Below, piece after piece: positions 37,449 to 46,618 of a DNA stretch of 64,000 bases; the stretch's first letter is position 1, and every line of letters starts with the position of its first letter. The stretch lies in assembly GCA_947496235.1 (NCBI GenBank), contig CANMCE010000008.1, positions 1 to 64,000 of the forward strand. The letters run 5' to 3'. The translations under genes and the position numbers were made by a program. A model generated the notes under the pieces. That model was not told the DNA's origin, did no database searches, and worked only from the letters and a program-made list of their open reading frames with translations. This stretch comes from an uncultured Glaciecola sp. GTDB taxonomy: Bacteria > Pseudomonadota > Gammaproteobacteria > Enterobacterales > Alteromonadaceae.

Positions 37449-37483
37449 CCGCAATGAGGATTTTAGACATATCTTCATTGCGG
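37449..37483. terminator. Hairpin between the fusion gene and the LysR gene
   Basis: CCGCAATGAGGA and TCTTCATTGCGG pair over 12 bases with one G-U, around an 11-base loop. The T tract is poor in both directions, so termination is likely but weaker than at the other sites. Confidence 0.6.
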
Positions 37484-37532
37484 ATGTTTAACTCAATTCT
37501 ACTGTAAGAGGTCAGTGGCAACTGCCTCTATC

Positions 37533-38384
37533 TCAGGCACCAAGTAATTTTTCCAACCATTCAATAAACATATAATTGTGTCGAGAAAGTTGCCCACCTT
37601 TATTTGGAATGTAGTAACAAAGTTGAGAATCTATGGGTTGAGTCGTTAACTCGGTAAGTAAACCTGATTTTACATAACCCTGAGTAAGCGTACTTGAGCA
37701 AAACACAAAAGCATCTTCTATTAAACATTGTTGAATACCAAATAATTCTTGATCGTAATGCTTAATGTCGATTTTTTTGTTTTCTAATTTATTGAGTTTG
37801 AGCCATGCGTCAAGGGGGAGCTTGGGCAAGTCAGGATTTTTCCATTCGGTACTATAAATAGTTACTTGCTCTGCATTATTAAATTTGCTCGCAGCGCTAG
37901 CATTAGCAAATAAATTAAACAGCTCTGTTTTGACAATATCCTCTTTGTTTTGCTTGTCTATATCACCCAATCTAATGGGGATGGAAAAGTTGTCTGGGAC
38001 AATACTTTCTCCGCTAGTAACATTGATCTCGACCTCAGGGTATTGGCAATAAAACCCCTGCAAAGCCGGAATCAGTACTAATGCTGCAAATGAGGATGTA
38101 GTAGCAACATTAATCTGCTTTTCACTACTAGCAATTTTACTAATTGCAGTTTCAATGGTTTGGAAACCTAGGCTGGTAGCGACAGCGAGCTCCTTTCCAG
38201 CTTGAGTCAATATCACCTTTCTGGCTTCTCGCGAAAACAAATGAATACTTAAACGCTGTTCAAGATTATTGATGTGGTGGGAAACTGCGGTCGGCGAAAT
38301 GGCCAATTCATGAGCCGCTGCTTTAAAACTTCCTAGTCTAGCGGCGGATTCAAATGCCTTTAGTGCAGGTAAAGAAACTTGCAT
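37533..38384 (-). CDS. LysR-family transcriptional regulator
   Basis: A 283-residue regulator of the GcvA-like branch. The N-terminal winged helix-turn-helix is LKAFESAARLGSFKAAAHELAISPTAVSHHINNLEQRLSIHLFSR (about 9-53). The periplasmic-binding-protein-like effector domain starts at about 90 with INVATTSSFAALVLIPALQGF. It is divergently placed 133 bases from the azoreductase gene; by the usual LysR logic it should control that gene and itself. A palindrome in between (38417-38435) is the likely operator. The inducer is unknown but could be a quinone or electrophile. Confidence 0.9.
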   Translation of the reverse strand: MQVSLPALKAFESAARLGSFKAAAHELAISPTAVSHHINNLEQRLSIHLFSREARKVILTQAGKELAVATSLGFQTIETAISKIASSEKQINVATTSSFAALVLIPALQGFYCQYPEVEINVTSGESIVPDNFSIPIRLGDIDKQNKEDIVKTELFNLFANASAASKFNNAEQVTIYSTEWKNPDLPKLPLDAWLKLNKLENKKIDIKHYDQELFGIQQCLIEDAFVFCSSTLTQGYVKSGLLTELTTQPIDSQLCYYIPNKGGQLSRHNYMFIEWLEKLLGA

Positions 38385-38416
38385 TAGAAATTCTCGGCAG
38401 GAAATAATGTTAATTT

Positions 38417-38435
38417 AGATGAGTTAAATTCATCT
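38417..38435. promoter_or_regulatory. Candidate LysR operator
   Basis: AGATGA and TCATCT flank a 7-base centre (GTTAAAT) in the short region between the divergent LysR and azoreductase genes. Size and location fit a LysR-type recognition site. It is called from symmetry only. Confidence 0.45.
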
Positions 38436-38517
38436 GTAAATGTTTTTTATTCGTTTGTAATTTGTCCTATTCAGCACAAGAATAATACTCACTATTAATT
38501 GTTTAAGGTAATTGATC

Positions 38518-39207
38518 ATGAGCGTTGTATTACATATAGATTCAAGTGTCAGGGCAGTATCAAATGAAAATCCAGAATACGATTCGATCTCGAAAAAACT
38601 GGCGAAAATTTTTGTAGAAGAATACAGAAAAGAGATTGATTTAGATGAGTATATTTATCGTGATATCGGGGTTAACCCTCCAGCATTTATAACCCAAGAC
38701 TGGATTGGTGCTGTATTTACGCCGGAATTAAAGCGAAGTGTTGAACAGCAAGCATTATTGGCCCAATCTGATGCTTATATTGCTGAGCTGGAAAGAGCTG
38801 ACATTATCGTTATTTCTTCACCCATGTATAACTATGGTATGCCAGCGCAGTTAAAAGCTTGGTTCGATCAAATTATACGTATCAATAAAACCTTCGATTT
38901 TGATTTGGCTCGCGGCGATAAGCCTTTGGCGCCTATTATGTCTGGGAAAACCTTAGTTGTAGTGACATCTAGTGGTGAATTTGGCTTTGAAAAAGGAGGA
39001 ATAAATGAAACGTCAAGTCATCTAGTGCCGCATCTAAGAACCTTGAGCAAATACCTTGGAGTAAATGAAATTTATGAAATAGCTTCTGAATTTCAAGAAT
39101 TTGGCGATGACAGGCATAAGGATTCTTTACGCAAGGCTGAGCGCAAAGCGATATCAATTGCGAAAGCGATATTTTCAAAAGAGGTAAGTAGCTGTATTGA
39201 AAATTAA
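38518..39207 (+). CDS. azoR: FMN-dependent NADH-azoreductase
   Basis: Taking the ATG at 38518 (AAGG upstream) rather than the TTG two codons earlier, the protein has 229 residues. It belongs to the flavodoxin-like AzoR family: LHIDSSVRAVSNENPEYDSISKKLA binds the FMN phosphate, ADIIVISSPMYNYGMPAQLKAWFDQIIRINKTF is the family signature, and VVVTSSGEFG completes the flavin site. It catalyses two-electron reduction of quinones and azo compounds, typically against thiol or quinone stress, under the divergent LysR regulator. Confidence 0.93.
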   Translation: MSVVLHIDSSVRAVSNENPEYDSISKKLAKIFVEEYRKEIDLDEYIYRDIGVNPPAFITQDWIGAVFTPELKRSVEQQALLAQSDAYIAELERADIIVISSPMYNYGMPAQLKAWFDQIIRINKTFDFDLARGDKPLAPIMSGKTLVVVTSSGEFGFEKGGINETSSHLVPHLRTLSKYLGVNEIYEIASEFQEFGDDRHKDSLRKAERKAISIAKAIFSKEVSSCIEN

Positions 39208-39224
39208 CGAATTGCCAAATAAAC

Positions 39225-40082
39225 CTATTTATGCGGCCTTTTTTGCTTGGTTTGTAATGTTAAAGCAAATAGAAGCAACGCGAGTACGGGAAGGGTGTAG
39301 GGCGCATTGACATTAGTTGCATTCGAGACAAAAGCGCCTGAGCCAATGATCCTATTGGCTATATCCAATCCATAACCAATCGGCTCATAAAGATTAAGTC
39401 GATTCTCATCTTTAAGCATATCGTCGAGAGTGGCATAGGTGACATAAGAGGGGACGCCTGAACTGGAGAGATCATTGAAAAGACTCCAGTAAAATTGGCC
39501 ATCTGACCCTGAAGCTACAATATTATTCGCTATATCTGCGCTGTATCCAGTGGGAGAGAAAATGTCAATGCGGTTAGTATCAGCTAGCATATCCATTAGT
39601 GAAGCATAAGTTGCATAAACCGGAATACCGTTGGGATTTGATAAGTTATTAAACAAATTCCAATAGGTAGTTCCATCTGAACCCGTCGCTATAATATTAT
39701 TCGCGATTTCTACACTGTAACCGGTTGGTTCATAAAAACCTGTACGATTTGTATCATTTAACATCCCATTGATGTCTGAATATGTAGAAAACGAAGGAAT
39801 ACTTGTGGCTGTAGATAGGTTGTTAAAAAAATTCCAAAAGTGAGTGCCATCAGAACCTGTAGCTACCAAGTTATTAGCCACATTTGATCCGTAGCCGTCA
39901 GGAGAAAATATATCAACGCGATTTGTGTCAGTTAGCATGTCTTCAAGCGTACTATAAGTGACATAACTAGGTACTGAAGTATTGCTAGTTGTATCGTTAA
40001 ATAAATTCCAATAAATAGCACTCGCAATGCTTGAATTAGATATGAAAATCAAAATGGCAGTTAGTAATATCCGTTTAACCAT
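39225..40082 (-). CDS. Four-repeat exported protein with C-terminal sorting-like tail
   Basis: A 285-residue protein with a signal peptide (to about residue 22) and four repeats of exactly 58 residues starting at Y24, F82, Y140 and Y198. Each contains YWNLFN, PSYVTY, DMLxDTNR, a PxGY step, IANNI and ATGSDG. After the repeats comes VNAPYTLPVLALLLFALTLQ followed by KQKRPHK, that is a short motif, one hydrophobic helix and a basic tail. This three-part ending matches the layout of PEP-CTERM-type sorting signals handled by an exosortase, with NAP in place of PEP. It is probably a surface or matrix protein; the repeat is not recognised. Confidence 0.7.
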   Translation of the reverse strand: MVKRILLTAILIFISNSSIASAIYWNLFNDTTSNTSVPSYVTYSTLEDMLTDTNRVDIFSPDGYGSNVANNLVATGSDGTHFWNFFNNLSTATSIPSFSTYSDINGMLNDTNRTGFYEPTGYSVEIANNIIATGSDGTTYWNLFNNLSNPNGIPVYATYASLMDMLADTNRIDIFSPTGYSADIANNIVASGSDGQFYWSLFNDLSSSGVPSYVTYATLDDMLKDENRLNLYEPIGYGLDIANRIIGSGAFVSNATNVNAPYTLPVLALLLFALTLQTKQKRPHK

Positions 40083-40471
40083 AATTCACTCCGTTGGTGT
40101 GCTTTAATCGAGCTTGGTGTTATTTGTTAATACCTATCTCTGTATGATTTTTATACAGTAGCGATTGGTGAGTAGATCTGTCAAATTATTTTGTTAATCC
40201 TGAGCTATGCATATAGTTTAATTTTTTCATTTGTGATTGCCTCATCTGCAGAGGGCAAAAGAAAAAGCTTTAAGATAAGACTCTGTCTAATTAGAAGCAA
40301 ACCGCAGTTGCATAAGTATGGTTTTAGATTACTAAATTCTTTTGGTGGAAAAGGCATCTGATTTCAACTAGGATTTTTGATGATTGGCACTTAAAATATT
40401 GGTTAAACGTAAGTTTTAGTCAGAGAATCGGTTAGAACTATAAAGTTATCTGACGTAAGGAATCGAAATAA
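40083..40471. other. Non-coding spacer
   Basis: About 390 A+T-rich bases between the divergent repeat-protein and hypothetical genes. A small hairpin (CTGTAT/ATACAG, 40140-40158) lies near the start of the repeat-protein leader. No open frame, RNA gene or repeat is recognised; it should hold both promoters. Confidence 0.5.
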
Positions 40472-41107
40472 ATGTTCAACAAAGGGTTGCTCATTACCAG
40501 TCTAACTATATCGCTTATCATTTTGTTATTCGCGGTTAGCGTGTTGGGAGAAAATCATCGGGCTCAAGGACTGATAGATTCTTATCTAGATGATTTAGAA
40601 AACGGAAATTTTTCTGCTGCTTGTTTGCCTATGGATTTCCCATCGTCGTTAGAACAAGTGGATCAAAATCTATCTTGTGAAGATAGGAACTTTATTTTTA
40701 CTATAAGTTTAATTTCCATAGCCAACCCCGATTGGGCTGTTCAGTCGAACCAAAGCGATATTTTCAATTCTTCAATAAATCAGTACTGGCTCCCATATTT
40801 TACCCAGGAAAGTGTCAACATAGGTGTTTCTTTTCCAACCGCTGACAAGGCAAATACATTAGACAATTTATTTCTCATTAAAAGAGAAGGTTGGTCTTGG
40901 ACTATAGCTGAAATAAATATGCAAGATATTGAATTTGCGCAGACATTTATCACCTATCAAAATAGTTTGAATTTAGAAAAATATGTCATTCAAACATCTG
41001 ACAAAATCCAGTTAAAAGATGTAGAAATTGACTTTTTGAGCCTCACACCTTTGGACAAAATGGTTCTAAAATACAATCTGCAAAAAGTATATCAAGGGTT
41101 AGAGTAA
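40472..41107 (+). CDS. Hypothetical membrane-anchored or exported protein
   Basis: A 211-residue protein with an N-terminal hydrophobic segment (about 7-26) that is either an uncleaved anchor or a signal peptide. The rest is soluble, with two cysteines (in SAACLPMD and NLSCEDRN) and a REGWSWTIAEINMQD segment resembling the end of a small SnoaL/NTF2-like domain. That similarity is weak. AAGGAAT lies upstream of the ATG. The DUF885 lipoprotein gene follows 71 bases later. No function is assigned. Confidence 0.55.
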   Translation: MFNKGLLITSLTISLIILLFAVSVLGENHRAQGLIDSYLDDLENGNFSAACLPMDFPSSLEQVDQNLSCEDRNFIFTISLISIANPDWAVQSNQSDIFNSSINQYWLPYFTQESVNIGVSFPTADKANTLDNLFLIKREGWSWTIAEINMQDIEFAQTFITYQNSLNLEKYVIQTSDKIQLKDVEIDFLSLTPLDKMVLKYNLQKVYQGLE

Positions 41108-41178
41108 GTGCCGCGTTGTTATTATCTGATATCCTCTGCTAGACTGAATTGAAGACCAATTCAGGAAAGGGATATTTA

Positions 41179-42963
41179 ATGTCGCGTATTGCCATTTGTT
41201 TACTCATCTTTTGTATTTCACTAACAGGATGCACTTCTACTCAATCCTCATCTTCAAATGCTGAAATAAAGGTTGATGCGAACCAAGCGTTAGATGCCTT
41301 TTTAGAAAGTGATTGGAGCCGCATTATGCAGCAGTTCCCAGAATATGCATCTTATCTTGGTGTTGCTGATGACCAGCAGAATAGCTCATGGACAGATAAC
41401 AGTCTTCAAGCCTATGAAGAACGTCATTTAGCGGATAAAGCAGCCCTTACTAAATTATTAGAAATTGATCGCAGTCAGTTGAGTGAACAACAAAAGACTA
41501 ACTATGACTTGTACCAATGGCAGTTGGAAATGGAAATCAAGTCATATGCCTTCAAGACATTTTTGATGCCTGTTAGCCAGAGAGATGGCATCCAAACCTT
41601 AAATAATTTTATTAATTATGCGCCACTAAATACGCTCAAAGATTACCAAAACTGGCTAGCAAGATTAGATGCTTTACCTCAATTGATTGACCAAACACGT
41701 CAGTTAATGGAAGTTGGCATCAAAGAGAACATAGTGCCGCCAATTAAAACACTGTCTCGAGTGACTGGACAATTTGAACGGCATTTGGTTGATGACCCCA
41801 AAGATAGTCTTTTTTACGTGCCTTTTGAAACCCTTCCCGATACCTTTACTGATGAACAAAAAGCGCAATTACAATCACGTGCTTCTTTTATCATTAAAGA
41901 AAAATTATTACCCAAATACCAAGATTTCAATGCGTTTTTGATTAACCAATATTTGCCCGCCTGCCGCCAAGATGATGGTGTATGGGCTTTGGCCAATGGC
42001 AAAGCGTACTATGAATACTTGGTCGATTATTTCACTACTACCGATATGACACCTGATGAGATTCATCAATTGGGTTTGCAAGAAGTAGCGCGAAATCGTG
42101 CTGAAATGGACAAGGTGATTGAAGAGGTTGGGTTTGAAGGAAGCTTTGAAGAATTTCTACATTTTCTACGCACCGATCCCCAATTTTATTATGAAACCCC
42201 AGAAGCTTTATATGAGGGGTATTTGGCGGTCAGTAAACGGCTCGATCCTGAGTTAACTAAATTGTTTGGTAAATTACCTCGGATGCCATACGGCGTTAAG
42301 GCTATACCGGACAACGTAGCGCCGCAAACTACTACAGCTTACTATAGTCCGCCGTCAGCAGATGGAATGCGCCCAGGTTATTATTATGTCAATTTGTACC
42401 AGCCTGAATCGAGGCCGAAATATGAAATGGAAGTACTCAGTGTACATGAAGCCGTTCCCGGACATCATTTGCAGATTGCATTGCAGTCAGAGTTGGGTGA
42501 ATTACCGCCATTTAGACGCTTTTTAGGTTTCACGGTATTTATAGAAGGATGGGGTTTATACAGCGAGCGCTTAGGATACGACATGGGATTGTATCAAGAC
42601 CCTTATTCGCGATTTGGCCAATTAACCTACGACATGTGGCGATCAGTGCGCTTGGTGGTGGATACAGGCATTCATTATATGGGTTGGACTCGCCAGCAAG
42701 CCATTGACTATTTCAAAGCTAACGCGGCCAAAACCGAACAAGATATAATCAATGAAATTGACCGATATATTACCAATCCAGGGCAAGCGCTGGCCTATAA
42801 AATTGGTCAATTGAAAATGCTCGAATTACGTGAGAAAGCAAAACAAGCGCTTGGAGACAAATTTGATATACGCGCATTTCACGATGCAATGTTGGGCTCT
42901 GGTTCTGTGCCACTGAACGTGCTAGAAGAGACTATTAATCAGTGGATTGCTGATAACAAATAG
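41179..42963 (+). CDS. DUF885-family lipoprotein (putative zinc-type hydrolase)
   Basis: The ATG at 41179 with AGGAAAGGG upstream gives 594 residues starting with a lipoprotein signal MSRIAICLLIFCISLTGC (Cys18); an in-frame ATG 30 bases earlier would lengthen the signal without benefit. The long helical DUF885 domain has the HEAVPGHH motif (H423, E424, H428, H429) resembling a metallopeptidase zinc site, followed by FIEGWGLYSERLG. LGVADDQQ and VSQRDG in the N-terminal half are typical of the family. Some members are proposed carboxypeptidase-like. It is probably an envelope peptidase; substrate unknown. Confidence 0.88.
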   Translation: MSRIAICLLIFCISLTGCTSTQSSSSNAEIKVDANQALDAFLESDWSRIMQQFPEYASYLGVADDQQNSSWTDNSLQAYEERHLADKAALTKLLEIDRSQLSEQQKTNYDLYQWQLEMEIKSYAFKTFLMPVSQRDGIQTLNNFINYAPLNTLKDYQNWLARLDALPQLIDQTRQLMEVGIKENIVPPIKTLSRVTGQFERHLVDDPKDSLFYVPFETLPDTFTDEQKAQLQSRASFIIKEKLLPKYQDFNAFLINQYLPACRQDDGVWALANGKAYYEYLVDYFTTTDMTPDEIHQLGLQEVARNRAEMDKVIEEVGFEGSFEEFLHFLRTDPQFYYETPEALYEGYLAVSKRLDPELTKLFGKLPRMPYGVKAIPDNVAPQTTTAYYSPPSADGMRPGYYYVNLYQPESRPKYEMEVLSVHEAVPGHHLQIALQSELGELPPFRRFLGFTVFIEGWGLYSERLGYDMGLYQDPYSRFGQLTYDMWRSVRLVVDTGIHYMGWTRQQAIDYFKANAAKTEQDIINEIDRYITNPGQALAYKIGQLKMLELREKAKQALGDKFDIRAFHDAMLGSGSVPLNVLEETINQWIADNK

Positions 42964-42981
42964 CATTATTCTAAAAAAACG

Positions 42982-43008
42982 AAAACAGACGCTAAATGCG
43001 TCTGTTTT
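42982..43008. terminator. Bidirectional terminator overlapping the GMC gene end
   Basis: AAAACAGACGC and GCGTCTGTTTT form an 11-bp perfect stem with a 5-base loop. The stop codon of the minus-strand GMC gene (42992-42994) begins in the stem and lies mostly in the loop, so the hairpin includes its last codons. T tracts follow on both strands. Confidence 0.88.
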
Positions 43009-44725
43009 TCATTTCATTGGCACAATAATCAACCGCTCTAGCGGTTAATGCCATAAAGGTAAGTGACGGGTTAACTGTACTTGAGGAACAAAAACTAGCA
43101 CCGTCGGTTACAAACAGATTGGGAATATCATGTGATTGGTTGAATCCATTCAACACCGAGTCTTTAGGATCTCTACCCATTCGCGCAGTGCCTAGTTCAT
43201 GTATAGCAGATCCTGGCGGCTTGGTATCGTAAGACACGGATGCTTGAATATTCACCGCGCCAGCAGCTTCTAGCATTTTTTCACATTGATAGGCAGCATC
43301 ATCCATCATGCGTTTTTCATTATCTGACCATTGGGCATTAAAATGCAGCTGTGGCATGCCCCACTTGTCTTTTTTGGTTGGATGCAAGGACACTTGATTT
43401 TCAAATCTGGGTAACATTTCACCTTGGGCAAAAAAGCCAAAATACCAGTCACCGGGCTGTGTCAGACGCTTTTTGTAATCTGCACCTATGCCATCTTGAT
43501 AGGCGCCCCCTTTGTAGTTACCTCGTCCGGCATCACCACCCAGTGCATACCCTCTTACAAAGCCTTTTTGATACTTTTCAGGTTTATAATAAAAATTAGG
43601 TACATAAATGCCTGTTGGTCTGCGACCCGAATAATATTCATCGTCGAATCCCGGCATACTGCCGCTGGCTCGGGCATTGTAACAATGATCCATCAAGTAA
43701 TGACCTAACACCCCCGAACTATTGGCTAAGCCGTTTTTAAACTTGGGCGTTATGCTGTTTAACAATACTTGAGTAGAACCAAAAGTAGATGCGCAAAGGA
43801 ACACTGTTTTGCCATAGTATTCACGTTTATTCATAGTTTGTGCATCTATTACGTTGACACCTTTTACCCGATTAGTTTTTTCATCGTATATCAAACTGTG
43901 AACAATTGAATTAGGGGCTATATGCAGATTCCCGGTTTTTACAGCTGCTGGTAAAGTGGAACTTTGGGTAGAAAAATAAGCCCCAAGTGAACAGCCCTTT
44001 TGGCATTCATTTCTGGCCTGACAATTCACCCGTCCTTGACTAATATGAAAGGATGTAGGCTCAGTTAAATGGGCCGTTCTCCCAATAATTAACGGGCGGT
44101 CTGGAAATTTTTCCGCTAACTTTTGCTTGGCCACTTCTTCAGGTTTATTCATCTCAAAGGGCGCAATAAAAACGCTGTCTGGAAGCTGCTCTAAATTATC
44201 GCGAGTACCAGAGATACCCGCATGTGTTTCTACATGGGCATACCATTTTTCCAGGTCTTTGTAGCGTATTGGCCAGTCATTCCCATGACCATCTTTAAGG
44301 TTAGCTTCAAAATCAAACGTGCTCATTCGGTAAGACTGACGATGCCACAGGAGTGATTTACCGCCAAGTTGATTGCCACGAATCCAACGAAAATCTGTGC
44401 CATCTTCAGTGGAATAGGGCATGTCTCTGTCGTTGTTAAAGAAGTGCTTAGTCATGTCACTAAAGGCGTAACTGGTAGATTGGATTTTGTATTCCTGTTC
44501 TACCAACAAATTACTCACTTTAGTGCGATTAGGAAACTCCCATGGGGGAACATTTTCTGTGGTGTAGTCTTTTCTGTGCTCTACCACGCGGCCACGTTCT
44601 ACCATCAGTACTTTGTAGCCTTTCTCGGTAAATTCTTTTGCTGCCCAGCCGCCGGAAATTCCAGAGCCAACAACTAGAACGTCAAACTCTTCTTGAGTCT
44701 CGTTTATATACAATTTTTCGTTCAT
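42992..44725 (-). CDS. GMC-family FAD oxidoreductase (sugar/glycoside dehydrogenase)
   Basis: A 577-residue flavoprotein. FAD binding: FDVLVVGSGISGGWAAKEFTEKGYKVLMVERG (about 14-45). The conserved GMC C terminus contains AIHELGTARMG with the catalytic histidine and LFVTDGASFCSSSTVNPSLTFMALTARA with the second active-site Asn. Four cysteines in VNCQARNECQKGCSLGAYFS are shared with dehydrogenases that pair with a gluconate-2-dehydrogenase-subunit-3 partner. It oxidises a sugar hydroxyl, plausibly C3 of a glycoside, passing electrons to a cytochrome. It has no export signal and would be carried across by the Tat-signal partner encoded 8 bases upstream. Confidence 0.9.
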   Translation of the reverse strand: MNEKLYINETQEEFDVLVVGSGISGGWAAKEFTEKGYKVLMVERGRVVEHRKDYTTENVPPWEFPNRTKVSNLLVEQEYKIQSTSYAFSDMTKHFFNNDRDMPYSTEDGTDFRWIRGNQLGGKSLLWHRQSYRMSTFDFEANLKDGHGNDWPIRYKDLEKWYAHVETHAGISGTRDNLEQLPDSVFIAPFEMNKPEEVAKQKLAEKFPDRPLIIGRTAHLTEPTSFHISQGRVNCQARNECQKGCSLGAYFSTQSSTLPAAVKTGNLHIAPNSIVHSLIYDEKTNRVKGVNVIDAQTMNKREYYGKTVFLCASTFGSTQVLLNSITPKFKNGLANSSGVLGHYLMDHCYNARASGSMPGFDDEYYSGRRPTGIYVPNFYYKPEKYQKGFVRGYALGGDAGRGNYKGGAYQDGIGADYKKRLTQPGDWYFGFFAQGEMLPRFENQVSLHPTKKDKWGMPQLHFNAQWSDNEKRMMDDAAYQCEKMLEAAGAVNIQASVSYDTKPPGSAIHELGTARMGRDPKDSVLNGFNQSHDIPNLFVTDGASFCSSSTVNPSLTFMALTARAVDYCANEMKNRRI

Positions 44726-44733
44726 ATATATTC

Positions 44734-45348
44734 TTAATAATAGTCTAGCGAACCGGATGTTTTAGTGCGCTCATCCACGGGAATAGAGCCTTTGTAACCA
44801 CCAGGATATGGCTGGAAAAACAATGCCTTTTTTACGCCATCTTCAGAGGTGAAATAACCGAAAACGATCAGTGATTTAAGTAATTTAAAATCCGCTTTTT
44901 GCGAAGCCGAAAATCCGCGTAAAGCTTCAACCTCAACTAAAATCTCAGTTTGCTTTTCAGTCGGAAGCGCAGCAAAAGATTTACCGTAGCTTTGCATCGT
45001 TTTGGAATCGATTACATCTACAATATCAATACAACGCTTTTGATCTTGTTCACTGTGACACTGCAACAGTTGATGATCAACAAATCCATGGCAATCCACA
45101 TCTGCAGCACTAGGAGTATCAGTTTTTGGAATTACTGTGGCGCAAATGCTTTGCAAAGTCTTCATTTGAGCTTGGCTAAAAGTAACGCCAGCTTTATCCG
45201 CACTGTTTGGCCTGGGTGTATAAGCCAAAGCCGTTGAAATTCCAGAACCCGCGACGAGAGACGTAGCAGCGGCTACCCCAATTGCTTGGGATAGCCGCTG
45301 TAGAAATTCGCGTCTGGAAGTGTTTTCTAAGGACGCTTTTTGATTCAT
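44734..45348 (-). CDS. Tat-exported small subunit (gluconate 2-dehydrogenase subunit 3 family)
   Basis: A 204-residue protein with a twin-arginine signal: SRREFLQRLSQAIGVAAATSLVAGSG (about 11-36). The mature part matches the gluconate 2-dehydrogenase subunit 3 family, with FSQAQMKTLQSICATVIPKTDTPSAADVDCHGFVDHQLL and FKLLKSLIVFGYFTSEDGVKKALFFQPYPGGYKGSIP. Such small subunits escort and stabilise a GMC FAD subunit in the periplasm. The GMC gene follows 8 bases downstream and the MFS permease lies 11 bases upstream, so these are one operon. Confidence 0.92.
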   Translation of the reverse strand: MNQKASLENTSRREFLQRLSQAIGVAAATSLVAGSGISTALAYTPRPNSADKAGVTFSQAQMKTLQSICATVIPKTDTPSAADVDCHGFVDHQLLQCHSEQDQKRCIDIVDVIDSKTMQSYGKSFAALPTEKQTEILVEVEALRGFSASQKADFKLLKSLIVFGYFTSEDGVKKALFFQPYPGGYKGSIPVDERTKTSGSLDYY

Positions 45349-45359
45349 TACTGCTTACC

Positions 45360-46607
45360 TTATGAGGCTGGGTTTTCAGCTTCTGTATGCGCCGTTTGAC
45401 GATTACGCATGAAGAAGAAAAAGCCACCGAACAACACAATTAAAACCATTGGGAAGTAAATCATGTTTGAAAGTACTGCTGGGCCTGCTACGGCCGCTAT
45501 TGCGGTTGGATCTGTTATACCTGATGCTTTAGCACTTTGTTCAGCGGCATCAAACCAACCCCCGATAAAGGGATTCCAAGCGCTCACTGCAAACATTCCT
45601 GCACCGCCCGCTAACGACATTCCAAGAGCGCCGGTTTGTGGTGTGTATTCAGCTACAGAACCTATCATAGTTGGCCAGAAGTAAGTAACGCCTAATGCGA
45701 ATACAACAGCAGCCACATAAACTAATGCACCTGATGCGTTCATCATTAAGAAGATACCAATTGTAGTGGTAACCGCAGACCCTAGTAATACTCCCGTTGG
45801 GTTAAATCTATGCACCAAAGGACCTGCAAAGAAACGACCAACCGCCATTATTCCAGTAATCATGGCTAAAATGACCATAGGGTGAGCACCAGAGTTACCT
45901 AACATTTTTTCAATCCACTGCTGGGTTCCAAGTTCTGCCGTAGCGGTAAGTGTCATACAAGCGATTAGGAAAATGTACATAGGTGTAAATAGGTGGCGCA
46001 AATTATTTGTGGTCGAAAGCAATTTTGCATCTGCAACTGGGAAAGTCGCGCCGAATAACATAACGCCATAAATAATTGTTGGAATTATCATAGTCGCAAT
46101 TTGCCATTGCCAGCTGATACCTGCTTGAGTCATTGCAAATGATACTAAAGCACCAATTACAATGCCGCCTGGGAACCATACGTGGAAGCGATTCAGCATA
46201 GTCGTTTTATTATTCGGATAAATATCGGCGATAATCGGGTTACAGCCTGCTTCTACTGATCCGTTAGCAAAACCAATTAAAAAGGTGGAGATCAATAGGC
46301 CCAAGAAATTATCAGCGAAGATAGTTAATACCAAGCCCAATAAATGGCACACAAAGGCTAACCAAATAAGTCGTCTTGCACCTAAAGCGTTATATAAGAA
46401 ACCGCCAAATGCTGTGGCAAGCGGAAAACCAAGAAATGCCATAGCGTTAACCCAACCAAGTTCATTGCCAGATAGACCGTATTGCTCACCGAGTTGTGTC
46501 AATATACCTGCGCGTATAGCAAAGGTCATCGCGGTTACAATTAATGCAATGCAACTTAAATTAAATAGACGAGATTTTTCCGATTCTGTCATGGTAGAAA
46601 TTGTCAT
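45360..46607 (-). CDS. Major facilitator superfamily sugar permease
   Basis: A 415-residue inner-membrane protein with about 12 helices. The first loop after helix 2 has GFLYNALGARRLIWLAF, a variant of the MFS loop motif, and helix 5 has PGGIVIGALVSFAM. The arrangement resembles fucose/glucose:proton symporters of the FucP type. In this operon (isomerase, permease, Tat subunit, GMC) it probably brings the oxidised or freed sugar into the cytoplasm. It begins 11 bases after the isomerase gene. Confidence 0.88.
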   Translation of the reverse strand: MTISTMTESEKSRLFNLSCIALIVTAMTFAIRAGILTQLGEQYGLSGNELGWVNAMAFLGFPLATAFGGFLYNALGARRLIWLAFVCHLLGLVLTIFADNFLGLLISTFLIGFANGSVEAGCNPIIADIYPNNKTTMLNRFHVWFPGGIVIGALVSFAMTQAGISWQWQIATMIIPTIIYGVMLFGATFPVADAKLLSTTNNLRHLFTPMYIFLIACMTLTATAELGTQQWIEKMLGNSGAHPMVILAMITGIMAVGRFFAGPLVHRFNPTGVLLGSAVTTTIGIFLMMNASGALVYVAAVVFALGVTYFWPTMIGSVAEYTPQTGALGMSLAGGAGMFAVSAWNPFIGGWFDAAEQSAKASGITDPTAIAAVAGPAVLSNMIYFPMVLIVLFGGFFFFMRNRQTAHTEAENPAS

Positions 46608-46618
46608 TATTATTACTC

